Source: Symsagittifera roscoffensis
Taxonomy: Eukaryota; Xenacoelomorpha; Acoela; Convolutidae
Length of the DNA: 64,000 nucleotides
Assembly: GCF_963678635.1 (NCBI RefSeq)
Contig: NC_087064.1
Span: 36,651,716-36,715,715 of the forward strand
Direction of reading: 5' to 3'
Shown: positions 1 to 9,019 of the stretch, one piece after another
Position numbering within the stretch: position 1 is the stretch's first letter
Layout: the number at the start of each line of letters is the position of its first letter
Made by a program: the position numbers and the translations under genes
Notes under the pieces: generated by a model
The model's database searches: none
What the model was told of the DNA's origin: nothing
The model's input: the letters and a program-made list of their open reading frames with translations, nothing else

Positions 1-975
1 ATTTATGAAGTGTGATGGTGTCTGGATATCTTGTTGAGTAAGATTCCTAGTTCCATTGAGGTTTTCATTGTGTATAACTGTAGAGTTTAAACTATTATTT
101 TGTGTATCGGGTAAAAATGTATTATAGTTTAATGGTGTCGCATCAATGGTTAATGGTATTACTTTTACATAATCTCTTATGTAAGATATTGTACTTATTG
201 CTTGACTTGAGATTGTTTGTGGGAAGCTTATAAATGCGGGATGAGACCATTCGGGGTCCCAAACATAATCTGATTGTTCTGTGATAGCGGTATCATCGTT
301 CGAGTTTTGGGGTCTAAAATTTTTTCTTGCTTGTGCAATTAAATCAATATTGTGTGTGAAATAATCTATTATGAACCATGCCAAAATTTTTTGTAGATCG
401 TGTTTTGTATGTTGTGAAACGTCGTCTTTCGTGAAATTTTCTTTAATGATGTTTAAATAACTAGAGAGTAGTGTGATTTCATGTCGTACTCTTAAATGTT
501 TAGATGTTTCTGTCGGTGAGACATTTGTTATTGGGATTTCGTTTTCTAATATCGAAATATAACTATATATTATTGCGAAAACTTCATTGGTGAATATGGA
601 GTTTGCTCTTTGTGAGTTATGATATTGGATGCTTTTTATATATTCTGAAAAAACTTTTGAAAATTCTAAATCAAGGTCGTCTGTTTGAATTGTATATTTT
701 CTATTATTATGGTTTGGTGAGGTGAATTCTATGGAGTAGATTCCATACTGTTGTGTTATGTTGCATATATCTTTTAAGTAGTGGTCTATGATTTGTCTTT
801 TGATTTTTACATCTGGGAACTCTGTTTTACATGGACTGATTCCGGGTTCAAATAAATTTACGAGTAAATTTTGACAAAATATGTGTTGTCCTCTATCAGT
901 ATCTGCATCTACTATAAAAGGAAAGATTTCATCATCATCTGGACTTTCTTCACCTGGAGTGTGCGTTGAGCTCAT
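1..975 (-). CDS. Unrecognised protein, partial (3' end off the window)
   Basis: Reading the minus strand from the ATG at 975, the frame stays open for 325 codons to the window edge, so the true stop lies outside. In AT-rich DNA an open frame of this length is unlikely by chance. The protein begins MSSTHTPGEESPDDDEIF, an acidic N-terminus, and continues as a mixed polar/hydrophobic sequence without a signal peptide, membrane segment or motif I recognise. Its start lies inside the end of the upstream ORF (950-1417): the two overlap by 26 bases in different frames, with no room for a separate promoter. Such overlap is typical of viral or transposon genomes and rare in animal host genes. Function unknown; it could be a structural or accessory protein of a selfish element. 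Confidence 0.7.
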   Translation of the reverse strand, partial: MSSTHTPGEESPDDDEIFPFIVDADTDRGQHIFCQNLLVNLFEPGISPCKTEFPDVKIKRQIIDHYLKDICNITQQYGIYSIEFTSPNHNNRKYTIQTDDLDLEFSKVFSEYIKSIQYHNSQRANSIFTNEVFAIIYSYISILENEIPITNVSPTETSKHLRVRHEITLLSSYLNIIKENFTKDDVSQHTKHDLQKILAWFIIDYFTHNIDLIAQARKNFRPQNSNDDTAITEQSDYVWDPEWSHPAFISFPQTISSQAISTISYIRDYVKVIPLTIDATPLNYNTFLPDTQNNSLNSTVIHNENLNGTRNLTQQDIQTPSHFIN

Positions 976-1417
976 TTTTTCGTTCGATGACTGTTAATAT
1001 GTAATTATTAATGTGTCGAATTGGTTGATTCCAATTGTATAAATGTACTGGTTTGTGTTTATACTGCTTTTTTATTCTTCTTTTTCCTCTCTTTGATGAA
1101 TTTGAAGTTGTTTCTGAGTCAGAAAAATATAATTGATCGTGAAGTGGGTAATTTTTATCTATTGATTCTTTTAGTTTGTAAAGTTCGTCTAAACTGTTGG
1201 TTTCTGATTCTGAAAATGCGTTTCGATTTTTTGAAAATCTTTTTCGTGTTATTTGTCTTTGTTTCGTTATTATTTTTCTTTTTAGTGTTTGTCGTTTTGT
1301 TCGAATGTATCCAACTGTTTGTGTATGAGGTGTGATTACAAGGTCGTATTTTTTGTTATCTATTTCACAATTGTGTAAAACGATTGTTTGTTTATTTCCT
1401 AGGTTTTTAAATGACAT
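950..1417 (-). CDS. Unrecognised basic 155-residue protein
   Basis: An intact ORF runs from the ATG at 1417 to the stop at 950-952. It has two strongly basic stretches, around residues 40-65 (KRQTLKRKIITKQR and following) and 109-124 (KRGKRRIKKQYKHKP), separated by a Ser/Glu-rich segment. That composition suits a nucleic-acid-binding or nuclear protein, which is inference only. No conserved domain is recognised. The frame on the other strand over the same bases (1021-1335) is Phe/Leu/Val-rich antisense and is not counted. Upstream lies the hairpin array, with its nearest stem about 115 bases before this start; downstream is the overlapping ORF ending off-window. Confidence 0.65.
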   Translation of the reverse strand: MSFKNLGNKQTIVLHNCEIDNKKYDLVITPHTQTVGYIRTKRQTLKRKIITKQRQITRKRFSKNRNAFSESETNSLDELYKLKESIDKNYPLHDQLYFSDSETTSNSSKRGKRRIKKQYKHKPVHLYNWNQPIRHINNYILTVIERKNELNAHSR

Positions 1418-1500
1418 AAGGTTTAGAATGACGGATGCAAAAGGTTGTTAAATGATTTCTATTTTCCTAAACTGTTAGTTCTTACGATTTTTTGGTTAGC

Positions 1501-1930
1501 TTAACCTGGGTCTATTTGTTCAGGGTTGGAGAGAAAAGTATATCGATTCCGAAGAATGATTTTTTACTTTCTCGTGGCTAGTATAAGTTAAGGTGTTAAC
1601 TTACTTAATCTTACTTAGGGGTAGTGATTGTGTTCAAGGGTTGGAGAATAGTAAATCGATCCACAAGGTTCAGGTATAATTAGAACGCGAGTAGTTCGTT
1701 AGATACTATTTTAAACTTACTAAGTCTAAGATTTATCCTGGGTCTGGTAAGAGGGGGGGTCAAGTGAAGGATGAATAACCGAAGTTCTTCACTGTTTATC
1801 CTAATTTGAATGATTAGTTTTGTTTAAAAATTTCTATTGGTCTTGGGTCTTTAGAAAGGGTTGGGTAGTGAATCGACGTTTGAGGTCGTTAGACACTAAT
1901 TAAGTGGGTGGGGGAGAACAAAGTTGTTCT
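1501..1930. repeat. Array of five degenerate hairpin units
   Basis: Five stem-loops follow one another. Stems: GAGAAAAGTA/TACTTTCTC (1531-1540, 1565-1573, one bulged A), AATAGTA/TACTATT (1647-1653, 1704-1710), AGTGAAG/CTTCACT (1763-1769, 1787-1793), TAGTG/CACTA (1866-1870, 1894-1898) and AGAACA/TGTTCT (1915-1920, 1925-1930). Several are preceded by CTGGGTCT or TTGGGTCT and GGGTTGG. Units two and four share 'aatcga' after the left arm and 'tcgttaga' before the right arm. Units one and three contain an inner stem closed by a CGAA loop. Stem sequences differ while pairing is kept. The array sits upstream of the minus-strand ORF at 950-1417, so it may be a structured leader, or a separate repeat. 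Confidence 0.6.
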
Positions 1931-1935
1931 GTTTG

Positions 1936-2019
1936 ATCCAAGGATAAGCCTTGATGATCAAATTTGAAATTTAATTAAGTAGAAAATGTTTTAAGATCCA
2001 AGGATAAGCCTTGATGATC
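1936..2019. repeat. Two identical 25-bp imperfect palindromes
   Basis: The same 25-mer occurs at 1936-1960 and 1995-2019. Each folds as GATC, CAAGG, loop ATAAG, CCTTG, GATC with small bulges. The 34 bases between them differ from the flanks. They continue the hairpin-rich region upstream of the minus-strand ORFs. Confidence 0.6.
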
Positions 2020-2350
2020 TGGTTTTAAAATTAAGTGAATTTAAGTTTTAATAAATTTTTAAATGTGTGTAAAGGAAAGATTTAGTGTTTTGATGATATT
2101 AGTGGGTTTATGATTGCTGTTATGTTTTAGGTGATGGAGCTGGAACAACAGGATGATTTATGATTACTAACCATTTATTGTCATGCTACTAATTTTTATT
2201 TTTTATTTTTCAATAAATATTTTTCAAACATGTTTTGTATATTACTGCAGAGTTTTAGGAAAACGATCTTAGATCTTTTTATCAATCGTTATTGTATATT
2301 AATAATTTTGTTTAGCGCCTGAAATGATTTTGAAGATTAACTTCAAGGTT

Positions 2351-2584
2351 TTATGTTTGCAAATGAAAATCTAAATTCATTGCCAGTAGTATTCTAAATA
2401 TAAAAGTTTGTTCTGGCTTTTGCCGAACTATCATATAGCTATATGGCAAGTTTCTACTTTGTCGTATGTCGTCTCTGGTTCGAGGTCTTCTTCCAATTCC
2501 GGGTAGTTCTGTTATGGTTCGGAATATTGGCTCTGATCTATTGAGTCGTAGAGACATTTCGATTAAATTATTGTCGTATAACAT
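2351..2584 (-). CDS. Unrecognised 77-residue ORF
   Basis: ORF from the ATG at 2584 to a stop at 2351. It has balanced composition (for example ITELPGIGRRPRTRDDIRQ) rather than the Phe/Lys-rich bias of random frames here, and A/T-ending codons like the two ORFs to its left. It lies on the same strand, separated from them by the hairpin region, so it may belong to the same multi-ORF unit. No domain recognised. A chance ORF cannot be excluded at this length. Confidence 0.35.
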   Translation of the reverse strand: MLYDNNLIEMSLRLNRSEPIFRTITELPGIGRRPRTRDDIRQSRNLPYSYMIVRQKPEQTFIFRILLAMNLDFHLQT

Positions 2585-2670
2585 TTTTTAAATGTTTTTG
2601 TCTAATTTCTAATCTATTTTGGTTAATTCTAAGCTATTAAGGTCTTGTTCGAGACTTATGGTCGCACCAG

Positions 2671-3055
2671 ATGAGTTAGGACCGAGTTGGTTAACTCATA
2701 GAGTAATTTCGGATAGGGTACACCGTCTGCTCGTCACGCTATCTTATTTTCGGCCGGATAGATTCGTGCAACTTCTTAGTCTAATACCGATCCTAATCTT
2801 ACTCTTATACTATCTAGTCTCAGGTTGTTTAACTAGTCTCTGCTAGGCTCAATAGATCTAGGGTATACTGGTTTATTGCGGCTGCTGAAGTGCTCGGGAG
2901 AGTCCAACTAATTTCTAAGTTAAATTCAAATCTCTCTGGTGCTGAAATTACAAGTAACTTCAGCACTTACAAATAAGTGGGTTGTTAGTTAGATGGATCA
3001 TGATTGGTTAATATTAAATACTTTACATTGGTAAAATATCTAATTTATCCAATCA
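2671..3055. repeat. Further perfect inverted repeats upstream of the minus-strand ORFs
   Basis: Three perfect 8-bp stems: ATGAGTTA/TAACTCAT at 2671-2699, GTGCTGAA/TTCAGCAC at 2939-2966, and ATGATTGG/CCAATCAT at 3003-3055. They resemble the 1501-1930 array in style but not in sequence. No gene is seen in 2600-3060. Confidence 0.45.
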
Positions 3056-3059
3056 TAAA

Positions 3060-3576
3060 ATGTAGTTTAGATCAGGTTCCACAATGCACCATCATGTAGT
3101 AATTTTTTTGGCCACCAACATCGAAATGGTTTTAAAAAATTCCAGGAAAAAATGACAAAGTTCTTATTTCCTCAAAATTCGGCCGGTTAGAAATCGGCTA
3201 AATAATAAAGTGATCGCATTGTCATAATCAAAGCAATCAGTGTGATCAGTGTTTTGTTCTCTGCATTGATTCATTGATTCGAACAAAATCGCAATATTAA
3301 GAAATCGCAACACTAAGAGGGCTGGTACAAACAGTTCAACTCGGGTTGTCTGGCTTACGAGACATATCAAACCAATCTTATGTAATAAGTTCAGCAGAAT
3401 TTTTTTGGTTCCGAGAAAAAAAATTGTTGTTTTTCGAGCAAAAGTACTTAATTATCCAGCAGCCCAATTAAATTGACCCAAAGCAAATTGGTAGAAAAAA
3501 ATAATCGTAGAGAAAAACCTTTATAAGGAAAACATAAGGCGGTCATAACATTTTAAAGTTTGTAACCATTAGAAAT
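3060..3576. other. Intergenic, nothing recognised
   Basis: AT-rich DNA between the left ORF cluster and the 3' end of the serine protease homologue. Short open frames here have biased composition and no support. Confidence 0.5.
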
Positions 3577-3582
3577 TTATTT
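3577..3582 (-). promoter_or_regulatory. Polyadenylation signal AATAAA
   Basis: AATAAA on the minus strand about 60 bases after the stop codon of the serine protease homologue, the expected spacing for a short 3' UTR. Confidence 0.5.
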
Positions 3583-3641
3583 ACAATTCACACTTCTTGA
3601 ATGCTTCTTCTCGGTGAAACTTTTTTCTTTAAAAGTCATTC

Positions 3642-3958
3642 TTATAAATATCTGTTTTCCCACATAGTGTCTGTTAACCACGTGAAGAAAAATGGAACAC
3701 TTGCAAAAAAACTGCCACCATTGCAATGTTCGGAAGATCCCCTTTTTCTTGCGACAAAATTGGCAACTCCATAGACACAATCGGCCTCTAGCGTGCCGCA
3801 CTTGAATGTGTAGAGGGGGCTCCCGTCGTCAAAAAAGCAAGTACTTGAGCCCTGACTCACCGGATCTACACAAACGTGGTCATCGCGACACCATTCAAAG
3901 TTGTAAGGATTCGATTCTGATTTAAGTATTGACTCGTAAAAAGCGGTTTCCAGGAGAA
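3642..3958 (-). CDS. Serine protease homologue 1, last exon
   Basis: C-terminal half of a trypsin-fold (S1 family) protein. The exon starts at acceptor GCTTGCAG, reads LLETAFYESILKSESNPYNF, and ends at the stop 3642-3644. The loop that normally carries the catalytic serine (GDSGGP) reads CFFDDGSPLY: Ser195 is replaced by Asp and one following Gly by Ser. The residue at position 189 is Ser rather than the Asp of trypsins. Downstream features of the fold remain: YGVANF, a late Cys followed by NGGSFFASVPFFFTWL, and the terminal helix. With no catalytic Ser the product should be a non-proteolytic homologue; such proteins in invertebrates often act as cofactors or binding proteins. The plus-strand paralogue at 46133-49169 has the same Ser-to-Asp change. 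The reading phase (two bases into a codon) matches the preceding exon. Confidence 0.8.
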
Positions 3959-4400
3959 CTGCAAGCCAATTGAGCATCACAATCAGAGATCTGTTCTCTT
4001 CTTAGATAACTTTTGCGGTTTTAATAATTCCAAAATTGAAAACAAAAAGGCTTTCCAGGTAGAAAAGCAGGCAAAGTTTTTAAAGGCTTTACGTGAATTT
4101 TTTTGTGACAGGCTTTCAAAGAGCTGTAGTGACACCTGGCATATTTTTGCCAAAAAATCTCATTTAAGAAAGTCAAATTCTGGAAGAACCCGAACGACTC
4201 AAGGCTGCTGGAACATGCTATTTGCCTAGTCTACTTTATTGTGTTTTGAAAAGCCGCTGAATAACCATCTCAGTATTTCGACAGCCAAGCCAGCTGAAAA
4301 AAAAATCTTGTATTGGCATGGCGTTTTTTGGAAAATTATTTTCAATCAACTGTAAAACAAGCTCTTGACTAGGTCAATTCCTATTTGGGTTTTGCTAAAC

Positions 4401-4585
4401 AGATCCCTTTGGGTAGGTCTAGATGGGTTCTGGACTGGGATCCCATGCCACACGCACCAATCGGAACTCTACTAGGAGAATATGGTAGTCTATCAGCACA
4501 CAGGGGCAGAATGTTCCGAGTGTCCAGTACTCTTGTTTTCAGCTTCAACAGGGCTATGTCATGAATGAAGTGTGTTTTACGAAAT
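4401..4585 (-). CDS. Serine protease homologue 1, middle exon
   Basis: Acceptor TTGTTTTCAG at 4586-4590, then 185 bases without stop. The translation contains HDIALLKL, the S1-family segment carrying the catalytic Asp102, followed by ILPLC and GACGMGSQS. A donor after ...GGGATCT (GTTTAG) leaves one base, which joins in phase to the next exon. Intron 3959-4400 interrupts a position that is continuous in the plus-strand paralogue. Confidence 0.75.
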
Positions 4586-5034
4586 CTGAAAACAAATTGG
4601 TTCGTTGTCAGTAATTAATTTTTAAAGCATAAATTTGAAAACTATTTTGTATTGTGCAGAAAAAACAGTCGGTTCCTGTGCAAATGGTACCAACTATTGC
4701 GAACACAGCATAGTAAAAACTGTCTACCAATTTTTGTAAGCACTTGATATTTGATTTTTGGTTTTCGAGATTTAAATCGCGACTGAAATGTTTTCAATAT
4801 GACCACTTGCGAGCCTGTTTTGAGGTACCTGAAAATGCGTTGAAAGAAAACCGTGATTGCGCTCGGAACAAAACTTTTCTTCTGAACAAGTACTGACAAA
4901 ATGAGGTTTACTATAAGCAAGGGCGCGGAAGGGATGGGAGTTGTGTTCCCCATCAGGGATTCGAACCTCTCAGCACTCAAAAGTTAAATACCCCTTTGGT
5001 ACTATTATAGCATACTTTGGTCTCTTTGCAGCTG

Positions 5035-5225
5035 ACCCACCCTAAAATTTTTTCTAAAGGAGACTTCGGCGCCAATGTATTCTCTTTTCGAGGGGGGGGG
5101 GGGGGCAAAAGAATCATGGGATTTTGGTCAAAACTTTTCCAAAAGTGTCTTAAACCTCATCTCTGGCCTGTTTTTTCGAAAGTTCGCCTGCGGCGCAGAA
5201 CATTTTCTCGCATTAGAATCCTTGT
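5035..5225 (-). mobile_element. Degenerate MITE remnant in an intron of homologue 1
   Basis: Reverse-complement relative of the MITE at 46758: it keeps the order CCTAAAATTTT, a G-run, TTTTGGTCAAAACTTTTCC, GGCCTG and CTGCGGCG, with many substitutions. It contains an unusually long G homopolymer near 5092-5105. The larger intron 4586-5642 otherwise shows nothing. Confidence 0.55.
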
Positions 5226-5642
5226 AGTGTTTTAAGAAAGCTCGGAAAGTCAGTTTGGTTTGTGCCTCATATCATTTTTTCACATCATACCATTTTTTAC
5301 TTATTGTTGCTTTTGAAAATTATTATCGATAATTGTCATTAAAAGTTTTAAATCGCTTCTCCAGTCAGAGCTATTCTGTTTTAAAAGACATCCAGGATTT
5401 GAGATTTCAACATTTTTGCGCTAATTTTGTAACTTGCAGTTGGTCGTAAACGGTTTAGGAGGACACCAGTTGTCTTCAGATTTTGGCCAATTAAACACTC
5501 AAAATACCCTTTTTTAGTCTCATTTTAGTACCAATTTACCTCCAAAAAACATTTCCGGCTGACCGATTCTAAACTTAAGGTAAAAAAGCAATCTGGGGTA
5601 AATATCTTAAATGGAAAGTATATATAAATAAATAGCACTGAC

Positions 5643-5733
5643 TCTGAAGGTATATGGACGCTGTGTACTGGGTGTTTGTTCCTCGGCCTAGTGGTCCCAC
5701 TGAAATCCCCCACCTCCACGTACAACAGGTGGG
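5643..5733 (-). CDS. Serine protease homologue 1, 91-bp exon
   Basis: Exon between acceptor TTTTTACATAG and donor GA/GTCAGT. It encodes HLLYVEVGDFSGTTR and on to HSVHIPSE, matching the S1-family segment between the catalytic His and Asp. It is exactly 91 bp, as is the equivalent exon of the paralogue at 46133-46223, with identical phases at both ends. The exon with the catalytic His and any signal peptide must lie upstream (coordinates above 5733) but I could not find it; it may fall in the gap at 7799-7998 or beyond. Confidence 0.75.
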
Positions 5734-5807
5734 CTATGTAAAAATATATATAAATTTTTAAAATGGAAAAAAAATCCGATTTCTGTGCAAGTGACTAATG
5801 TTCCGAC

Positions 5808-6213
5808 CAGGGGTGGATCTAGGATCTTCTCGACGAGGGAGGGGGGGGGGGGGCGGATTTTCCAAAAAACTTTTTTAGGTCGACCAATTTGTTTGATTTT
5901 CTGAGTTCTACTAAATCACTTTAAAGACCTTATTTTGACCTAATTTTCTGTGCCGCAGGGGAGTTTTTGAAATAAAAGGCCAAAAAAGGTGTTTTTAGGC
6001 AATATTTGGAAAATGTTGACCAAAAAATCGCTTTTTTCCGTGCGCGCTCCCCCCTCAAAATTAGTATATTTTGGCACCCAAGGCACCTTTAGAAAAATTT
6101 TAGGGTTAGTCGACCAAAAATGGATATCTCAAAATAGTTCAAAGGGGGACCCTTTGGGTCGGCAGGGAGTCAAATCCCTGAGGGAGGACACATCCGCCCC
6201 CTCCGCCCCCCTA
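5808..6213 (+). mobile_element. hAT-like MITE, degenerate copy
   Basis: Begins CAGGGGTGGATCTAGGAT and passes through a G-run, GGTCGACCAA, the GCGCGCTCCCCCCTCAAAA segment and ACATCCGCCCC, the same order as the copies near 47 kb. The right end is eroded and no clear target duplication is seen. It lies upstream of the first recognised exon of homologue 1. Confidence 0.6.
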
Positions 6214-7706
6214 AATGCGCTTGTGACTATGGTCATTTTTGACAGCAGCTTTTCATAAGGATTTGTTTGTTTGGTCGTTTTGTCGTTTTATTTTTTGGTT
6301 CGGATGAACGGTGATGGCTATAACACTAATTGATTCTGTAAGATATTTTCAATTGCTATTCATTAACTTAAAAAAGAGACTGCCATGTTCACCGACTCAC
6401 TTCTCTTCACCCAAAAAAAAAATTAAACAATTTCAAATAGTTTTTCTCCGCACTGAAAATATTTTATAAAAAAATTCTCATCGTGACTTAAATCACGACT
6501 GAAAGCTTTGCAATATGTCATATTATTCGACACTATTGATGTTTAATGAAGCTGCCTCATTTTGAGTCACCCGTACTAAAATTGCTTCTCGTACTCCGTG
6601 GCCGTTATCAAGTCTCAGTGAACGAGTTAAAAAATCAAAATAGAAATGCTGATATTCTTCCTGGAATAAAGACAAAAGATCTCAGAAAGTTCAATTAAAA
6701 CTCAAAATTCAAATTATAGAAAACAGTATAAAACTTTTTCAGAACATTTTATGAAAAATTTGCTTAATATAAATAGTTTGTTTTGGATGTTCTGAAACAG
6801 AAACTTTTCGAGCCCTAAGCTTTGAGACTTTGAAATTTTGTTTGTTTTCCACGCTTTTCATTTTCCATTTCATTTTCCATCAAGTATTCCATTCCTGAGA
6901 ATTTTATACTAGGAGGATAGTTTAAGCTTTCTATTTAAGCCGTGGACATTTATTTCTACTCCAGCAAAATAATTTTCTGAAACTTCTGCTATTGTTTTCT
7001 TGAGAATGAAAAACTTTTACAATAAATAAAAAAATTCATAATATTCATTTCAAAATCTCGCAAAATAAATTGAATTAGAAACTTTTCATTTAAAGAATTG
7101 TCGCTAATAATTTTTTATGCCAAAAAAAAAATTTTCGCTAAACTTTTTTCACGACTTGAAAGTCATACTTTTGTTGTTTTTGTTTGAGGCATGTTTCCGC
7201 CGTTCTTGAGGTGTGCTTTGTCCGAGATTGATAAAATCTGGGTACCCGCATCAAAGAAAAGTGAACGAAATTAGTTCTTTTGGATTTCCGAAATGTCGAA
7301 GACTGCAAAAATCTATTGCGAATTTCAAAGAAAAGTGAAAGAAATTTATTATTTTGGATTTTGAAATGTTTATCGATTCCCAAACGAAAACAAAGCGAAA
7401 TAAAATATTGACTATTATCCATAGTTTTCATCAAATTGAATATTAAATATAATCCATTTGAAATTATTTAAAATGGATTTTTTCCTCTTTTTTGTTTCGC
7501 GTCCTGTATAGTTCTGCATTTATTAAGTTTGTAATGGAGATTTTTGCAAAATGAGTGTACACCCTGGCCTACTCGATCTCTAAATCTAAGCCTTCTCAAA
7601 CGGCAAAAAGTTTGCCCCTTTCCCCCCTCGCCACCCTCCACCCAATTTTTACCACTTTATTCTTTACAGCGCGCGCTCCCTCTCAAAATTAGCATATACA
7701 TACATA
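6214..7706. other. AT-rich, no gene recognised
   Basis: Presumed 5' intron or upstream region of serine protease homologue 1. Short open frames (for example 7138-7434 minus) have no recognisable motif. A fragment at about 7668-7690 (GCGCGCTCCCTCTC) resembles the interior of the MITE. Confidence 0.4.
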
Positions 7707-7798
7707 CAGGGGCGGATCTAGGATTTTTTTTGAGGGGGGGGCGGATTTTCAAAATTTTTTTTTTTTAGGTCGACCAAATTGATTTTCCGAGCTCTTCT
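7707..7798 (+). mobile_element. hAT-like MITE, cut by the assembly gap
   Basis: Starts CAGGGGCGGATCTAGGAT, the expected end of this family, then a G-run, GCGGATTTTC and GGTCGACCAAATT before the N run. The rest is in the gap. Confidence 0.65.
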
Positions 7799-7998
7799 NN
7801 NNNNNNNNNNNNNNNNNNNNNNNNNNNNNNNNNNNNNNNNNNNNNNNNNNNNNNNNNNNNNNNNNNNNNNNNNNNNNNNNNNNNNNNNNNNNNNNNNNNN
7901 NNNNNNNNNNNNNNNNNNNNNNNNNNNNNNNNNNNNNNNNNNNNNNNNNNNNNNNNNNNNNNNNNNNNNNNNNNNNNNNNNNNNNNNNNNNNNNNNNN
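7799..7998. other. Assembly gap (200 N)
   Basis: Exactly 200 N. It hides the left junction between the MITE/intergenic DNA and the tandem array. Confidence 0.95.
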
Positions 7999-8398
7999 CT
8001 TGGGCTCAAATTTGAAAAGATATTTCACCTGTGATCATTTTTCGTAAAGTTATGAGGGTTTAAAGATTGCCATTTTGACCAATTTGGGACAATTAACGCG
8101 CGATATAATTCGCGCTATTAACGCGTAAGCGGAGATTTAATCCATCTTATAAACCGTTCCAAGTTGGTTGAATGAAGCTTATTTGCCATAATTGATTTGT
8201 AACAAGGAACCAAATCTCTCTTTTTGTACTTTAAATGGCGTGTGGGGTGATGATTTTCATAAAAAATTTCAAATTTTACAAAAAAAAGTTCATTTTGTTT
8301 TGTTTAATTTAATTTTTTAATGTTATTACTGCTGCTCCATAAACCTTAAAAGGCAGTCGGAACATTCAGGGCTTCGCCCTGATACGAGCAGTCTTGTT
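7999..8398 (+). mobile_element. HINE (non-autonomous Helentron), left end in gap
   Basis: Interior and 3' end of the ~545-bp HINE: CACCTGTGATCATTTTTCG, GTTATGAGGG, the palindromic ACGCGCGATATAATTCGCGC, AAGCGGAG, GGCGTGTGGGG, AAAAGGCAGTCGGAA, terminal hairpin CAGGGCTTCGCCCTG and end ACGAGCAGTCTTGTT. The 5' part is in the gap. Confidence 0.8.
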
Positions 8399-9019
8399 GT
8401 TCCGACTTTCGATACGAAAGTAACGGAATATTTGTGCTCGGGGTGGGTTTTTTTTTTCTTCAGACAAATTTCGACTTTTTAACTAGCCATTTTTGACGGA
8501 ATTTTTTTTATCATTCGAAAAGTATTGTTGTCCTGAGCTTAAATTTGAAAAGATATTTCACCTGTGATCATTTTTCGGTAAGTTATGAGGGTTTAAAGAT
8601 TGCCATTTTGGCCATTTTGACCAATTTGGGACATCATTCTCCCACACGCCATTTGAAGTCAAAAGGATATATTACGCTCCTTGCAACAAATCAATTATGG
8701 AAAATAAGCTTCCTTGAACAAACTTGGAACGATTTCTAAGACCGATTAAATCTCCGCTTACGCGTTAATAGCGCGAAAATATTTCGAGTTAATTGTCCCT
8801 AATTGCCCTAATTGGCAATCTTTAACCCCCCTAACTTTACCAAAAATGATCACAGGTGAAATATCTTTTCAAACTTAAGTTCAGGACAAAAATAGTTTTC
8901 GAATGATATAAGAAAATTCCGTCAAAAATGGCTAGTTAAAATGTGGAAATTTGTCTACGAGAAAAAAGAACCCACCCCGAGCACAAATATTCCGTTACAT
9001 TCGTTACGAAGACGGAACA
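8399..9019. mobile_element. Fold-back HINE
   Basis: The first ~235 bases are the 5' half of a HINE in forward orientation. From about 8632 the sequence continues as the reverse complement of a HINE, starting CATCATTCTCCCACACGCC and ending at an inverted 5' end (GTTACGAAGACGGAACAA). Both outer ends are therefore 5' ends and no 3' terminator is present. A near-identical copy lies at 22756-23380. Confidence 0.75.

Noticed and set aside
1021-1335. Plus-strand 104-codon ORF
   Set aside because: Phe/Leu/Val-rich antisense of the basic ORF at 950-1417; composition reflects the complementary strand.
1501-2019. CRISPR-like array
   Set aside because: Units are degenerate, unequal and structured; there are no constant repeats with unique spacers, and the context is eukaryotic.
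4925-4975. tRNA T-arm-like GGTTCGAATCCC on the minus strand
   Set aside because: The 5-bp T stem does not pair properly and no acceptor, D or anticodon arms can be built around it.
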